A stretch of 64,000 bases of DNA from Rhizobium sp. NLR16a (GTDB taxonomy: Bacteria > Pseudomonadota > Alphaproteobacteria > Rhizobiales > Rhizobiaceae). Both the position numbers and the translations under genes were made by a program. A model generated the notes under the pieces. It did no database searches and was not told the DNA's origin. It saw only the letters and a program-made list of their open reading frames with translations. Positions within the stretch are counted from its first letter, which is position 1. Every line of letters starts with the position of its first letter. Of this stretch, positions 38,893 to 47,119 are shown piece by piece. The stretch is from the NCBI RefSeq assembly GCF_017948245.1, contig NZ_CP072868.1, forward strand, positions 124,001 through 188,000. The letters run 5' to 3'.

Positions 38893-40512
38893 ATGACCAG
38901 GCTTGTCATCTTCGCCCTGCTCGTCCTGCTTCTCGCCTATGGCTTTTCCTGGTTCGCCGATCGTCCCGGCGACATCTCGCTGATCTGGGAAGGCCAGATC
39001 TACCAGACGAAACTGATCGTCGCCGTCAGCGCGATCATCGCCCTCATCGCCGCCGTGATGATCGCGTGGTGGTTCGTCCGGTTGATTTGGACTTCGCCGC
39101 ATTCGGTGACCCGCTATTTCCGCGCCCGCAAGCGCGACCGCGGCTATCAGGCGCTGTCGACCGGCCTAATCGCTGCCGGCGCCGGCAATGCATTGCTCGC
39201 CCGCAAGATGGCGGCTCGTTCGCGTGGCCTCATCCGCGCCGATCAGGAGCCGCTGATCAATCTGCTCGAGGCCCAGGCCGCACTGATCGAAGGCCGCCAT
39301 GATGAGGCGCGCGCCAAGTTCGAAGCCATGGCCAACGACCCGGAAACGCGGGAGCTTGGCCTGCGCGGCCTCTATCTCGAAGCCCGCCGCCTCGGAGCCA
39401 ACGAGGCCGCCCGCCAATACGCCGAAAAGGCCGCCGACAATGCACCTTATCTGCCTTGGGCCGCCCAGGCGACCCTCGAATATCGCAGCCAGGCTGGCCG
39501 CTGGGACGATGCGATCCGACTGCTCGAACAGCAGAAGGCCGCCCGCGTCGTCGAAAAACCCGAGGCCAACCGCCTGCACGCCGTGCTCCTGACGGCACGC
39601 GCCGCCGAGAAGCTGGAAGGCAACCCGGCCGGCGCCCGCGACGACGCCCTGCAGGCGCTGAAGTTCGCCGCCGATTTCGTTCCGGCCGCTCTCATTGCCG
39701 CAAAGGCACTGTTCCGCGAAGGCGGTCTGCGCAAGGCCGCTTCGATCCTCGAACAGGTGTGGAAATCGGCGCCTCATCCCGAGATCGGCCAGACCTATGT
39801 CAGAGCCCGCAGCGGCGATTCCACGCTCGACCGGCTGAAGCGCGCCGAACGCCTGGAAGCGATGCGCCCGAACAATGTCGAATCTCTTCTCGTCGTCGCC
39901 CAGGCGGCGCTCGACGCGCAGGAATTCGCCAAGGCGCGCGCCAAGGCGGAAGCGGCGGCGCGTATTGAACCGCGAGAAGCCGCCTTTCTGCTGCTCGCCG
40001 ACATAGAGGAAGCCGAGACCGGCGACCAGGGCCGCGTGCGCCACTGGCTGGCCCAGGCACTGAAAGCCCCGCGCGATCCCGCCTGGGTGGCGGATGGTTT
40101 CGTCTCCGACAAATGGCTGCCGGTGTCGCCGGTCACGGGTCGTCTCGACGCCTTCGAATGGAAGGCGCCCTTCGGTCAGATCGAGGGGCCGCTCGAAGAA
40201 GGGTCGGCGCCCGCCTCGATCGAAACGGCTCTGAAGACCCTGCCGCCGCTGCGTGACGTCAGGCCAGAGAGCCCGGTCAACGATCATCGCATCATCGAAC
40301 TGGAACGCGCCGCGACGATCGCCGAGGCCGTGCGCCCGGCGCCGGCACAGTCACCGGCACCGGCAAAGCCGAAACCGGCCGAATCCACCGCCAGCGACAA
40401 AGCGCCAGCACCGAACGAAACAAAGCCCTTTTTCGGCGGATTGCCGGATGATCCCGGCGTTCGCGATCCCAGGACGGAACCGGAACCCAAGACACGGCTT
40501 CGCCTTTTCTGA
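38893..40512 (+). CDS. HemY-like membrane protein with TPR repeats
   Basis: A 539-residue protein with two N-terminal membrane spans (about residues 4-21 and 42-64) forming the HemY_N region (WEGQIYQT and AWWFVRLIW), then alpha-solenoid/TPR-like repeats to about residue 400, and a Pro/Ala/Lys-rich tail. HemY proteins are linked to heme biosynthesis by operon context in proteobacteria, though they are not protoporphyrinogen oxidase here. Start ATG 38893 is 4 bp after the mitofilin stop. Confidence 0.88.
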   Translation: MTRLVIFALLVLLLAYGFSWFADRPGDISLIWEGQIYQTKLIVAVSAIIALIAAVMIAWWFVRLIWTSPHSVTRYFRARKRDRGYQALSTGLIAAGAGNALLARKMAARSRGLIRADQEPLINLLEAQAALIEGRHDEARAKFEAMANDPETRELGLRGLYLEARRLGANEAARQYAEKAADNAPYLPWAAQATLEYRSQAGRWDDAIRLLEQQKAARVVEKPEANRLHAVLLTARAAEKLEGNPAGARDDALQALKFAADFVPAALIAAKALFREGGLRKAASILEQVWKSAPHPEIGQTYVRARSGDSTLDRLKRAERLEAMRPNNVESLLVVAQAALDAQEFAKARAKAEAAARIEPREAAFLLLADIEEAETGDQGRVRHWLAQALKAPRDPAWVADGFVSDKWLPVSPVTGRLDAFEWKAPFGQIEGPLEEGSAPASIETALKTLPPLRDVRPESPVNDHRIIELERAATIAEAVRPAPAQSPAPAKPKPAESTASDKAPAPNETKPFFGGLPDDPGVRDPRTEPEPKTRLRLF

Positions 40513-40529
40513 CACGGAACGAAACCCGC

Positions 40530-41015
40530 ATGTTCGAACGCTTTCAGGCATTCTTCCAGAAGCTCACCGCCGATCGTCCAAAGAAAGGTTTTGCCCCCGA
40601 TGACCCGCGCATCGCAGTGGCAGCACTCTGCATGCAGGTGATGGAAGCCGACGGTCAGATCAAGGCTAGTGAAAAGAAGCGGCTGCGCAAGCTCTTGAAG
40701 GAGCAGTATTCGCTCGACAGCAAGCAGCTCGATGCTTTGATGGCCGCCGGCCTCGAAGCCGAAAGCTCCGCCGTCGACTATTATCGCTTCACCGCCGACC
40801 TGAAACGCCATCTCGATACCGAGCAACGGCTGGAGCTGATCGGCATTCTCTGGGACATCGTTTACGCCGATGGCGAGCGCAGCGAGATGGAAGACCATGT
40901 CATCTGGCGTATCGCCGATCTGCTCGGCGTCTCCTCACGCGAACGCATTCAGAAGCGGCAGGAGGCGGCCGCCAGGGTCACGGATATCCAGGTTGCGCAA
41001 GATGATGCCGACTGA
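40530..41015 (+). CDS. TerB family protein
   Basis: A 161-residue all-helical protein with the TerB/DjlA-N signature: AVAALCMQVMEADGQIKASE and later LIGILWDIVYADGERSEME, two acidic, EF-hand-like D-G repeats that can bind divalent metal. Named after tellurite resistance, but widely distributed with unknown roles. It follows hemY by 17 bp and overlaps the next gene by 14 nt, so the cluster hemC to amidotransferase may be one transcription unit. Confidence 0.87.
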   Translation: MFERFQAFFQKLTADRPKKGFAPDDPRIAVAALCMQVMEADGQIKASEKKRLRKLLKEQYSLDSKQLDALMAAGLEAESSAVDYYRFTADLKRHLDTEQRLELIGILWDIVYADGERSEMEDHVIWRIADLLGVSSRERIQKRQEAAARVTDIQVAQDDAD

Positions 41016-41757
41016 GCAAAATCCGGGCCGCGACCGGCGCCCGATCCTTATCGTCCTGCATCAGGAGCGGTCTAGTGCCGGCCGTGTCGGGCAATTGCTG
41101 GTCGAAAAAGGCTACTGCCTCGATGTCCGTCGCCCGGTCCTCGGTGATCCGCTTCCGACGACGCTCGCAGACCATGCCGGCGCCGTCGTCTTCGGCGGAC
41201 CGATGAGCGCAAACGATCCGGATGACTTCGTCAAGAAGGAGATCGACTGGATCGAGGTTCCGCTACGGGAAAAACGCCCTTTTCTCGGTATCTGCCTCGG
41301 GGCCCAGATGCTGGTGCGTCATCTCGGCGGCAAGGTACAGCCGAATGCCGACGGCTCGACGGAGATCGGCTGGTACCCGCTGCACCCGACCGAGAAAGGC
41401 CGCCTGCTGATGCACTGGCCGAAGATGGTCTATCATTTTCACCGCGAAGGTTTCGAGCTGCCACACGGCGCCGATCTGCTCGCCGAAGGCGATGCCTACC
41501 CGAACCAGGCCTTCCATTACGACGGCAACGCCTGGGGCCTGCAGTTCCATGCCGAACTCACCCGAGTGATGATGCATCGCTGGGTCGTGCACGGCGCGCA
41601 TCGCTTCATTCTGCCGAACGCCCAGCAGGGCCGCGAACACCTCGAAGGCCGCATGCTGTTCGACGCGCCGCTGAGAGCCTGGCTGACAGAATTCCTCGAT
41701 CTCGTCTTCGAGGGAAAGTCGGCGAAGGCGACACCGTCTATCGCTCTGCGAGCATAA
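41002..41757 (+). CDS. Class I glutamine amidotransferase-like protein
   Basis: About 251 residues with the triad-type fold of class I glutamine amidotransferases: nucleophile C98 in LGICLGAQM, preceded by an oxyanion loop VVFGGPMSAND, and the histidine/glutamate pair in GLQFHAELT. Such stand-alone proteins resemble GMP synthase GATase domains but have diverse or unknown partners. The start ATGATG at 41002 overlaps terB by 14 nt. Convergent with the MFS gene. Confidence 0.87.
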   Translation: MMPTEQNPGRDRRPILIVLHQERSSAGRVGQLLVEKGYCLDVRRPVLGDPLPTTLADHAGAVVFGGPMSANDPDDFVKKEIDWIEVPLREKRPFLGICLGAQMLVRHLGGKVQPNADGSTEIGWYPLHPTEKGRLLMHWPKMVYHFHREGFELPHGADLLAEGDAYPNQAFHYDGNAWGLQFHAELTRVMMHRWVVHGAHRFILPNAQQGREHLEGRMLFDAPLRAWLTEFLDLVFEGKSAKATPSIALRA

Positions 41758-41770
41758 TCCCGTTTAGTGG

Positions 41771-43003
41771 TCAGGCGGGCGCGTCGAGCGTGTCGATCCT
41801 GCGCAGCTTCGGGAAACTTGAAGCCCAGATCGCCGCGACCGCCAGTGTTCCGAGCCCGCCGATGACGACTGCCGGCACCGCGCCGAAGACCGATGCCATC
41901 GTGCCCGCCCTGAACTCTCCAAGTTCGTTGGAAGCGCCGACGAAGACCATGTTGACCGCATTGACCCGCCCGCGCAGCTGATCCGGCGTCCAGAGCGCGA
42001 TCAAGCTCTCGCGCACATAGACCGACACCATGTCGGCCGCGCCCATCAGCGCCAGCGCTGCGATCGAAATTTCTGTATTGGACGAGGCGCCGAAGATGAT
42101 GGTGCCGACACCGAACAGAGCGACGCCGATGAACATATAGAGGCCGGCGCGGTGTTTCAGCGGATAGGCGGCGAGGAAGATCGCCATGACGATGGCGCCG
42201 AGCCCCGGTGCTGCCCGTAGCAGTCCAAGGCCCCAAGGGCCAAGCGTCAGAATATCGCGGGCGAAAATCGGCATCAGCGCCGTGGCGCCGCCGAGCAGAA
42301 CGGCGAAGAGATCGAGCGAGATCGCGCCGAGCACGACTTTTTCGGCGCGGATGAAACTGAAGCCGCCGAGGATCATCGCCCAGCTCTTCGCCTCACCCGT
42401 CGTCTTCTGTTCCGGCTTCGGGATCATGAAGAGGAGAGCCGCCCCGAGGACGGAAAAGATGACCGCCACCGTATAGGCGGTCGTCGCACTGACCCCATAG
42501 AGCAGGCCGCCGATTACAGGCCCGGTGATCGCCGCAAGCTGCCAGGACGATGAATTCCAGGCGATCGCATTGGAAAGGGCGCGCTCGGGCACGAGGTTGG
42601 GTGCGAGAGACTGCACCGCCGGCGACATGAAGGCGCGCTCGATCCCGAAAATCAGAAGCACCGCAAAGACCGGCCAGGGCGCGAAGGTTCCCGTCGCCGT
42701 CATGACGAGCAGCGCCAGCGTGCAGAGCGCGCTCACCAGAGAGCAAAGAGCGGCGATGGCCCGGCGATTGTGCCGATCGGCGATCGAACCGGTCACGAGA
42801 ATGAGCAGCAGCGACGGCAGGAACTGTACGAGCCCGATCAGGCCGAGATAGATCGCCTTGCCGGTCTGGTCGTACATCTGCCAGCCGACGGCAACGCTGA
42901 CGATCTGTTGCGAGAAGGAAAGCAGAAAGCGCGCGAAGAAGAAACGCGTGTAGGACGAATGCCGAAACGCGGCGAAACGGTCTCCGGTAGGCGAAAACGA
43001 CAT
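41771..43003 (-). CDS. MFS transporter, EntS-like
   Basis: A 410-residue major facilitator with about twelve hydrophobic spans. The loop motif SIADRHNRRAIAAL after helix 2 is the MFS signature. Overall similarity in character is to the EntS/DUF894 group of exporters (siderophore, macrolide and similar efflux); substrate unknown. It stands alone, 14 bp from the convergent amidotransferase gene. Confidence 0.87.
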   Translation of the reverse strand: MSFSPTGDRFAAFRHSSYTRFFFARFLLSFSQQIVSVAVGWQMYDQTGKAIYLGLIGLVQFLPSLLLILVTGSIADRHNRRAIAALCSLVSALCTLALLVMTATGTFAPWPVFAVLLIFGIERAFMSPAVQSLAPNLVPERALSNAIAWNSSSWQLAAITGPVIGGLLYGVSATTAYTVAVIFSVLGAALLFMIPKPEQKTTGEAKSWAMILGGFSFIRAEKVVLGAISLDLFAVLLGGATALMPIFARDILTLGPWGLGLLRAAPGLGAIVMAIFLAAYPLKHRAGLYMFIGVALFGVGTIIFGASSNTEISIAALALMGAADMVSVYVRESLIALWTPDQLRGRVNAVNMVFVGASNELGEFRAGTMASVFGAVPAVVIGGLGTLAVAAIWASSFPKLRRIDTLDAPA

Positions 43004-43145
43004 GGGGCCCTGTCCGAGGAAGCGGGCGCGCCGGAATGGCTGCGAGGCCGCCCGTTAAACATGATCTGCCATGCGTTTCGACACGGCACTTGCCCGTTTA
43101 GTCGCCAATGTCTACATGTCTGTCAACAACCAATTGGAGACGACG

Positions 43146-43436
43146 ATGTTTGCCTTGTTTCAAACCATTGATTTGGTTTTGAATATTTACACCTGGATCC
43201 TGATTGCCAGTGCCGTTTTCTCCTGGCTCTATGCGTTTAACGTCATCAATTCCAGCAACCAGTTCGTCAATTCGGTCGGCATGTTCCTCTACAATGTCAC
43301 CGAACCCGCGCTGAAGCCGATCCGCCGTCTGCTTCCGAATCTCGGCGGCATCGATATTTCTCCGATCATCCTGCTGGTGATCATCTTCTTCCTGCGTACC
43401 TTCCTTTGGACTACGCTATACCCGCTGGTCGCTTGA
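43146..43436 (+). CDS. YggT family membrane protein
   Basis: A 96-residue protein with two membrane spans (about residues 4-24 and 67-90) and the YggT motifs [20 protein letters not shown] and [15 protein letters not shown]. The family is often encoded beside cell-division or membrane-biogenesis genes and is required for normal osmotic behaviour or division in some bacteria. GGAG lies about 8 bp before the ATG; an in-frame ATG at 43071 is less likely. Its stop overlaps the YggU start. Confidence 0.92.
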   Translation: MFALFQTIDLVLNIYTWILIASAVFSWLYAFNVINSSNQFVNSVGMFLYNVTEPALKPIRRLLPNLGGIDISPIILLVIIFFLRTFLWTTLYPLVA

Positions 43437-43744
43437 GCCCTCCCTGGAGATTTTCCGGCGATCAGCTGCGCCTGGCCGTTCGGTTGACGCCGAATGGCGG
43501 GCGTGACGCGATCGATGGCGTCGAAGCGGATGGCGACGGCGAGACCCTGTTGAAGGCGCGCGTCACATCAGTGCCCGAGAAGGGCAAGGCCAACAAGGCG
43601 CTGATCCTTCTGATCGCCCGGTCGCTGCGCATTCCGAAATCCAGCATCAGCCTCGTCTCCGGCGAGACGGCGCGTAAAAAAATCCTCCGGATTGAGGGCG
43701 ACCCGGAGGATTTGGTAAAAAAGCTCGAAGCGTTATTGGGCTGA
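43433..43744 (+). CDS. DUF167 (YggU) family protein
   Basis: A 103-residue protein of the DUF167/YggU family, marked by [33 protein letters not shown] and [16 protein letters not shown]. The function is unknown, though yggT-yggU pairs are very common. I use a TTG start at 43433 that overlaps the yggT stop as TTGA, giving [10 protein letters not shown]; an ATG inside yggT (43406) is an alternative. Convergent with ppa. Confidence 0.9.
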   Translation: MSPPWRFSGDQLRLAVRLTPNGGRDAIDGVEADGDGETLLKARVTSVPEKGKANKALILLIARSLRIPKSSISLVSGETARKKILRIEGDPEDLVKKLEALLG

Positions 43745-43748
43745 GGGT

Positions 43749-44285
43749 TCAGCCCTTCGCCTTCTTGGCCCGCTCGACGGCCTCGATGATGAGCTGGCCG
43801 GCTTCCTTGGAATCGCCCCAGCCGAAGATCTTCACCCACTTGCCGGGCTCCAGGTCCTTGTAGTGCTCGAAGAAATGCTCGATCTGCTTCAGCGTGATCT
43901 CCGGAAGATCGGTAAAGTCCTTCACCTTCTCGTAGCGCAGCGTCAGCTTCGGCGACGGCACGGCAATGATCTTCTCGTCCTTGCCGGAATTGTCTTCCAT
44001 CTTCAGGACGCCGATCGGACGCACGTTGATGACGCAGCCCGGAACCAGCGGTCGGGTGCTGGCGATCAGCACGTCGATCGGGTCGCCATCTTCAGACAGC
44101 GTGTGTGGTACGAAACCGTAATTGCCCGGATAGGTCATCGGCGTGTAGAGGAAACGATCAACGACCAGCGTGCCGGCATCCTTGTCCATTTCATACTTGA
44201 TCGGATGACCGCCAACAGGAACCTCGACGATAACGTTGACGTCTTCAGGTGGATTATTACCGATTGAAATGGCGTCGATGCGCAT
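43749..44285 (-). CDS. ppa: Inorganic pyrophosphatase
   Basis: A 178-residue class A soluble pyrophosphatase (family I), which hydrolyses PPi and drives biosynthetic reactions. Active-site segments are [21 protein letters not shown], the metal-binding DGDPIDVLI and a later DFTDLPE. The start [11 protein letters not shown] at 44285 matches the family; the frame upstream is not conserved. It stands as a single gene. Confidence 0.96.
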   Translation of the reverse strand: MRIDAISIGNNPPEDVNVIVEVPVGGHPIKYEMDKDAGTLVVDRFLYTPMTYPGNYGFVPHTLSEDGDPIDVLIASTRPLVPGCVINVRPIGVLKMEDNSGKDEKIIAVPSPKLTLRYEKVKDFTDLPEITLKQIEHFFEHYKDLEPGKWVKIFGWGDSKEAGQLIIEAVERAKKAKG

Positions 44286-44432
44286 AGGATACTCCCGCGG
44301 GGTTGAATTGCTCGAAGCCAGATAATCAGTTTCATCTCGCAACGCAACACGGCAGATCACCGATGCGTGATGACACAGGCGTGATGCCGCAAAAACTTTA
44401 GAGGAGAGGTGTGCGACGCTCGAGCAGGCCGA

Positions 44433-44939
44433 TCAGTTCCAGATGAAACCGATCTTCTTCAACTGCTTGTGATCGAAATTTTCCATGCCTTCGCAGAAAT
44501 CGGTCCCGCCATGATGGCGGTAGAAGCGGCTGGCGGCCTCGTTTTCTTCAAGGCACCAGACGACCAGCCCGTTGCAGCCGAGCGACTTCAACAGCCGGCG
44601 CGCCTCGCCGAACAGCATGTGGCCGAGACCGATTCCCTGATATTCGGGGCGAAGATAAAGCTCGTAGATTTCACCTTCCTGCGGCAGGGCGCGGGCACGG
44701 TTGAGACCGAGCGTCGCATAACCGGCGACTGTCCCTGCCACATCGAGAACCAGCAACGTCGCGGGTCCGCGTGTTGCCTTGCGCCACCAATTTTCGCCGC
44801 GTCGCTCGATCATCTGCGTCAGCGCGCGATGCGGAATGATGCCCGCATAGGTGTGTTGCCAGGCGAGCCTGTGCGTTTCCGAAATGGCTCGGGCATCGTG
44901 CGGTTCGGCCCGCCGGACATCGATCGACAACGTCTTCAT
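44433..44939 (-). CDS. GNAT-family N-acetyltransferase
   Basis: A 168-residue acetyltransferase. The acetyl-CoA motif is in LRPEYQGIGLGHMLF, preceded by the GEIYELY strand, and the C-terminal part has LEENEAASRFYRHHGG. Start MKTLSIDVRRAEPHDAR at 44939. The substrate is unknown; proteins of this form often acetylate small amines or ribosomal protein tails. A perfect CtrA-type motif lies about 100 bp upstream. Confidence 0.87.
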   Translation of the reverse strand: MKTLSIDVRRAEPHDARAISETHRLAWQHTYAGIIPHRALTQMIERRGENWWRKATRGPATLLVLDVAGTVAGYATLGLNRARALPQEGEIYELYLRPEYQGIGLGHMLFGEARRLLKSLGCNGLVVWCLEENEAASRFYRHHGGTDFCEGMENFDHKQLKKIGFIWN

Positions 44940-45037
44940 AACGTTTACTCTGGTCCTGCCGCAGGCAATTAACCATATGCGGCGAGCGCATCGTGATCGA
45001 TTGCCCACAGACTTGATATGTGGACGACGGATAAAAT

Positions 45038-45053
45038 TTAACGCTTTTTTAAC
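45038..45053 (+). promoter_or_regulatory. Perfect CtrA-type site (TTAA-N7-TTAAC)
   Basis: TTAACGCTTTTTTAAC, between the GNAT gene (start 44939, minus) and the typA terminator. A GANTC site lies at 45069-45073. The only gene it could control directly is the GNAT gene. Confidence 0.45.
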
Positions 45054-45091
45054 GATTGTCACAAGTCGGAATCAGCGCAGCGCACAATAAA

Positions 45092-45117
45092 AAACCCCGG
45101 CTCGAAGGCCGGGGTTT
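45092..45117 (-). terminator. Rho-independent terminator of typA
   Basis: A perfect 10-bp stem AAACCCCGGC / GCCGGGGTTT with a 6-nt loop; on the minus strand it ends in an uninterrupted T-run (TTTTTTATT). It is 22 bp after the typA stop. Confidence 0.93.
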
Positions 45118-45139
45118 GAAAGGGGGAACGACTGGGCTC

Positions 45140-46960
45140 TTAGAGAGCCGCCTTGGTCTTTTCGAACCGTTTGCGGTCGTTGGCGTCGAGATACATCTTC
45201 CGCAGGCGAATGGACTTCGGCGTGACCTCGACGAGTTCGTCTTCCTGGATCCATGAGAGCGCGCGCTCCAGCGTCATGCGGATCGGCGGGGTCAGCTTGA
45301 CGGCTTCGTCCTTGCCGGCGGCGCGGATGTTGGTCAGCTTCTTGCCCTTCAGCACGTTGACTTCGAGGTCGTTGTCACGCGTGTGAATGCCGATGATCAT
45401 GCCCATATAGACCTTTTCGCCGGCGTCGATGATCATCGGGCCGCGGTCTTCCAGGTTGAACAGGGCGTAAGCAACGGCTTCACCGGCTTCGTTGGCGAGC
45501 AGCACGCCGTTGACGCGGCCGCCGATCTCACCCTTGTAGGGCTGGTAGCTGTGGAACAGGCGGTTCATGATCGCCGTACCACGCGTATCCGTCAGCAGTT
45601 CCGACTGATAGCCGATCAGGCCGCGGGTCGGCGCGTAAAACACCAGACGGACGCGGTTGCCGCCCGACGGGCGAAGCTCGACCATCTCTGCCTTGCGCTC
45701 GGACATCTTCTGCACGACGACGCCGGAATGTTCTTCATCGACGTCGATCAGAACTTCCTCGATCGGCTCCAGGAGCTGGCCGCTCTCGTCCTTGTGCATG
45801 ACGACGCGCGGACGCGAAACGGCAAGCTCGAAGCCTTCGCGGCGCATGTTTTCGATCAGAACGGCGAGCTGGAGTTCGCCACGGCCGGAGACGAAGAACG
45901 AATCTTTATCGGCGCTTTCCTCGATCTTGAGGGCGACGTTGCCTTCGGCTTCCTTGAACAGGCGGTCGCGGATGACACGGCTCGTCACCTTGTCGCCTTC
46001 GGTGCCGGCAAGCGGCGAGTCATTGACGATGAAGGACATGGTGACGGTCGGCGGGTCGATCGGCTGCGCCTTCAGGGCTTCCGTCACCGACGGATCGCAG
46101 AAGGTGTCGGCGACCGTACCCTTGGAAAGGCCGGCAATGGCGACGATGTCGCCCGCATGCGCTTCCTCGATCGGCTGGCGCTCGATGCCGCGGAAGGCGA
46201 GGATCTTGGAAATACGGCCCTGTTCGATCAGCTTGCCGTCCTGGCCGAGAACCTTGACGGCCTGGTTCGGCTTGATCGAACCGGACGCGATGCGGCCGGT
46301 GATGATGCGGCCGAGGAAGTTGTTGGCTTCGAGGATCGTGCCGATCATCCGGAACGGACCTTCCTCAACCTTCGGCTCGGGCACGTGCTTGACGACGAGG
46401 TCGAGCAGCGGTGCGAGGCCTTCGTCGCTCGGGCCTGCCGGATCGTAGTTCATCCAGCCGGCGCGGCCGGAACCGTAAAGGATCGGGAAGTCGAGCTGCT
46501 CGTCGGTCGCATCGAGGGCGGCGAAAAGGTCGAAGACTTCGTTGACGACTTCGTCGGCGCGGGCGTCGGGACGGTCGATCTTGTTGATGGCAACGATCGG
46601 ACGCAGGCCGACCTTCAGGGCCTTGCCGACAACGAACTTGGTCTGCGGCATCGGGCCCTCGGCAGCGTCCACGAGAACGATCGCGCCGTCCACCATCGAG
46701 AGAATGCGCTCGACTTCACCACCGAAGTCGGCGTGGCCGGGCGTGTCGACGATGTTGATGCGCGTGTCCTTCCATTCGATGGAGGTCGCCTTGGCGAGAA
46801 TGGTGATGCCGCGCTCTTTTTCGATGTCGTTGGAATCCATCACGCGTTCCATGACGCGCTGGTTCTCGCGGAAGGAGCCGGACTGTTTCAGAAGCTCGTC
46901 AACGAGAGTGGTCTTGCCATGGTCAACGTGCGCGATGATCGCGATGTTGCGAAGTGCCAT
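45140..46960 (-). CDS. typA: Translational GTPase TypA/BipA
   Basis: A 606-residue ribosome-associated GTPase related to EF-G, involved in stress adaptation and ribosome assembly. G-domain motifs: AHVDHGKTTL (residues 10-19), RGITI, DTPGHADF and NKIDRPDA; then EF-G-like domains II, III and V and the TypA-specific C-terminal domain. Needed for some stress responses and symbiosis in rhizobia (family knowledge). Ends at a strong terminator. Confidence 0.97.
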   Translation of the reverse strand: MALRNIAIIAHVDHGKTTLVDELLKQSGSFRENQRVMERVMDSNDIEKERGITILAKATSIEWKDTRINIVDTPGHADFGGEVERILSMVDGAIVLVDAAEGPMPQTKFVVGKALKVGLRPIVAINKIDRPDARADEVVNEVFDLFAALDATDEQLDFPILYGSGRAGWMNYDPAGPSDEGLAPLLDLVVKHVPEPKVEEGPFRMIGTILEANNFLGRIITGRIASGSIKPNQAVKVLGQDGKLIEQGRISKILAFRGIERQPIEEAHAGDIVAIAGLSKGTVADTFCDPSVTEALKAQPIDPPTVTMSFIVNDSPLAGTEGDKVTSRVIRDRLFKEAEGNVALKIEESADKDSFFVSGRGELQLAVLIENMRREGFELAVSRPRVVMHKDESGQLLEPIEEVLIDVDEEHSGVVVQKMSERKAEMVELRPSGGNRVRLVFYAPTRGLIGYQSELLTDTRGTAIMNRLFHSYQPYKGEIGGRVNGVLLANEAGEAVAYALFNLEDRGPMIIDAGEKVYMGMIIGIHTRDNDLEVNVLKGKKLTNIRAAGKDEAVKLTPPIRMTLERALSWIQEDELVEVTPKSIRLRKMYLDANDRKRFEKTKAAL

Positions 46961-47071
46961 ATGTCATAATCTCTGAGGCTGGGGCGCTACGCCAAGTGGA
47001 CGCGCCATTTACGTTTGGCGCGCTCTTACCGGTTTTTTCGCGATTGCGAAAGGGGGTCGCGCGCGAAAGCT

Positions 47072-47095
47072 GCGGCATGGCTGCCGCCATGCCGC
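47072..47095 (-). terminator. Hairpin downstream of the M3 peptidase gene
   Basis: A perfect 10-bp stem GCGGCATGGC / GCCATGCCGC with loop TGCC, 24 bp after the peptidase stop. Only a short CTTTC follows on the minus strand, so termination may be partial and Rho-assisted. Confidence 0.55.
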
Positions 47096-47119
47096 TCGCT
47101 TCTCTGTCATCAAACTGTC

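Noticed and set aside
43071..43145. Upstream ATG for yggT at 43071
   Set aside because: The extra 25 residues are absent from the usual YggT length, and the ATG at 43146 has GGAG at good spacing.
45383..46969. 528-codon open frame antisense to typA
   Set aside because: Shadow of typA; low-complexity His/Asp/Glu-rich translation.
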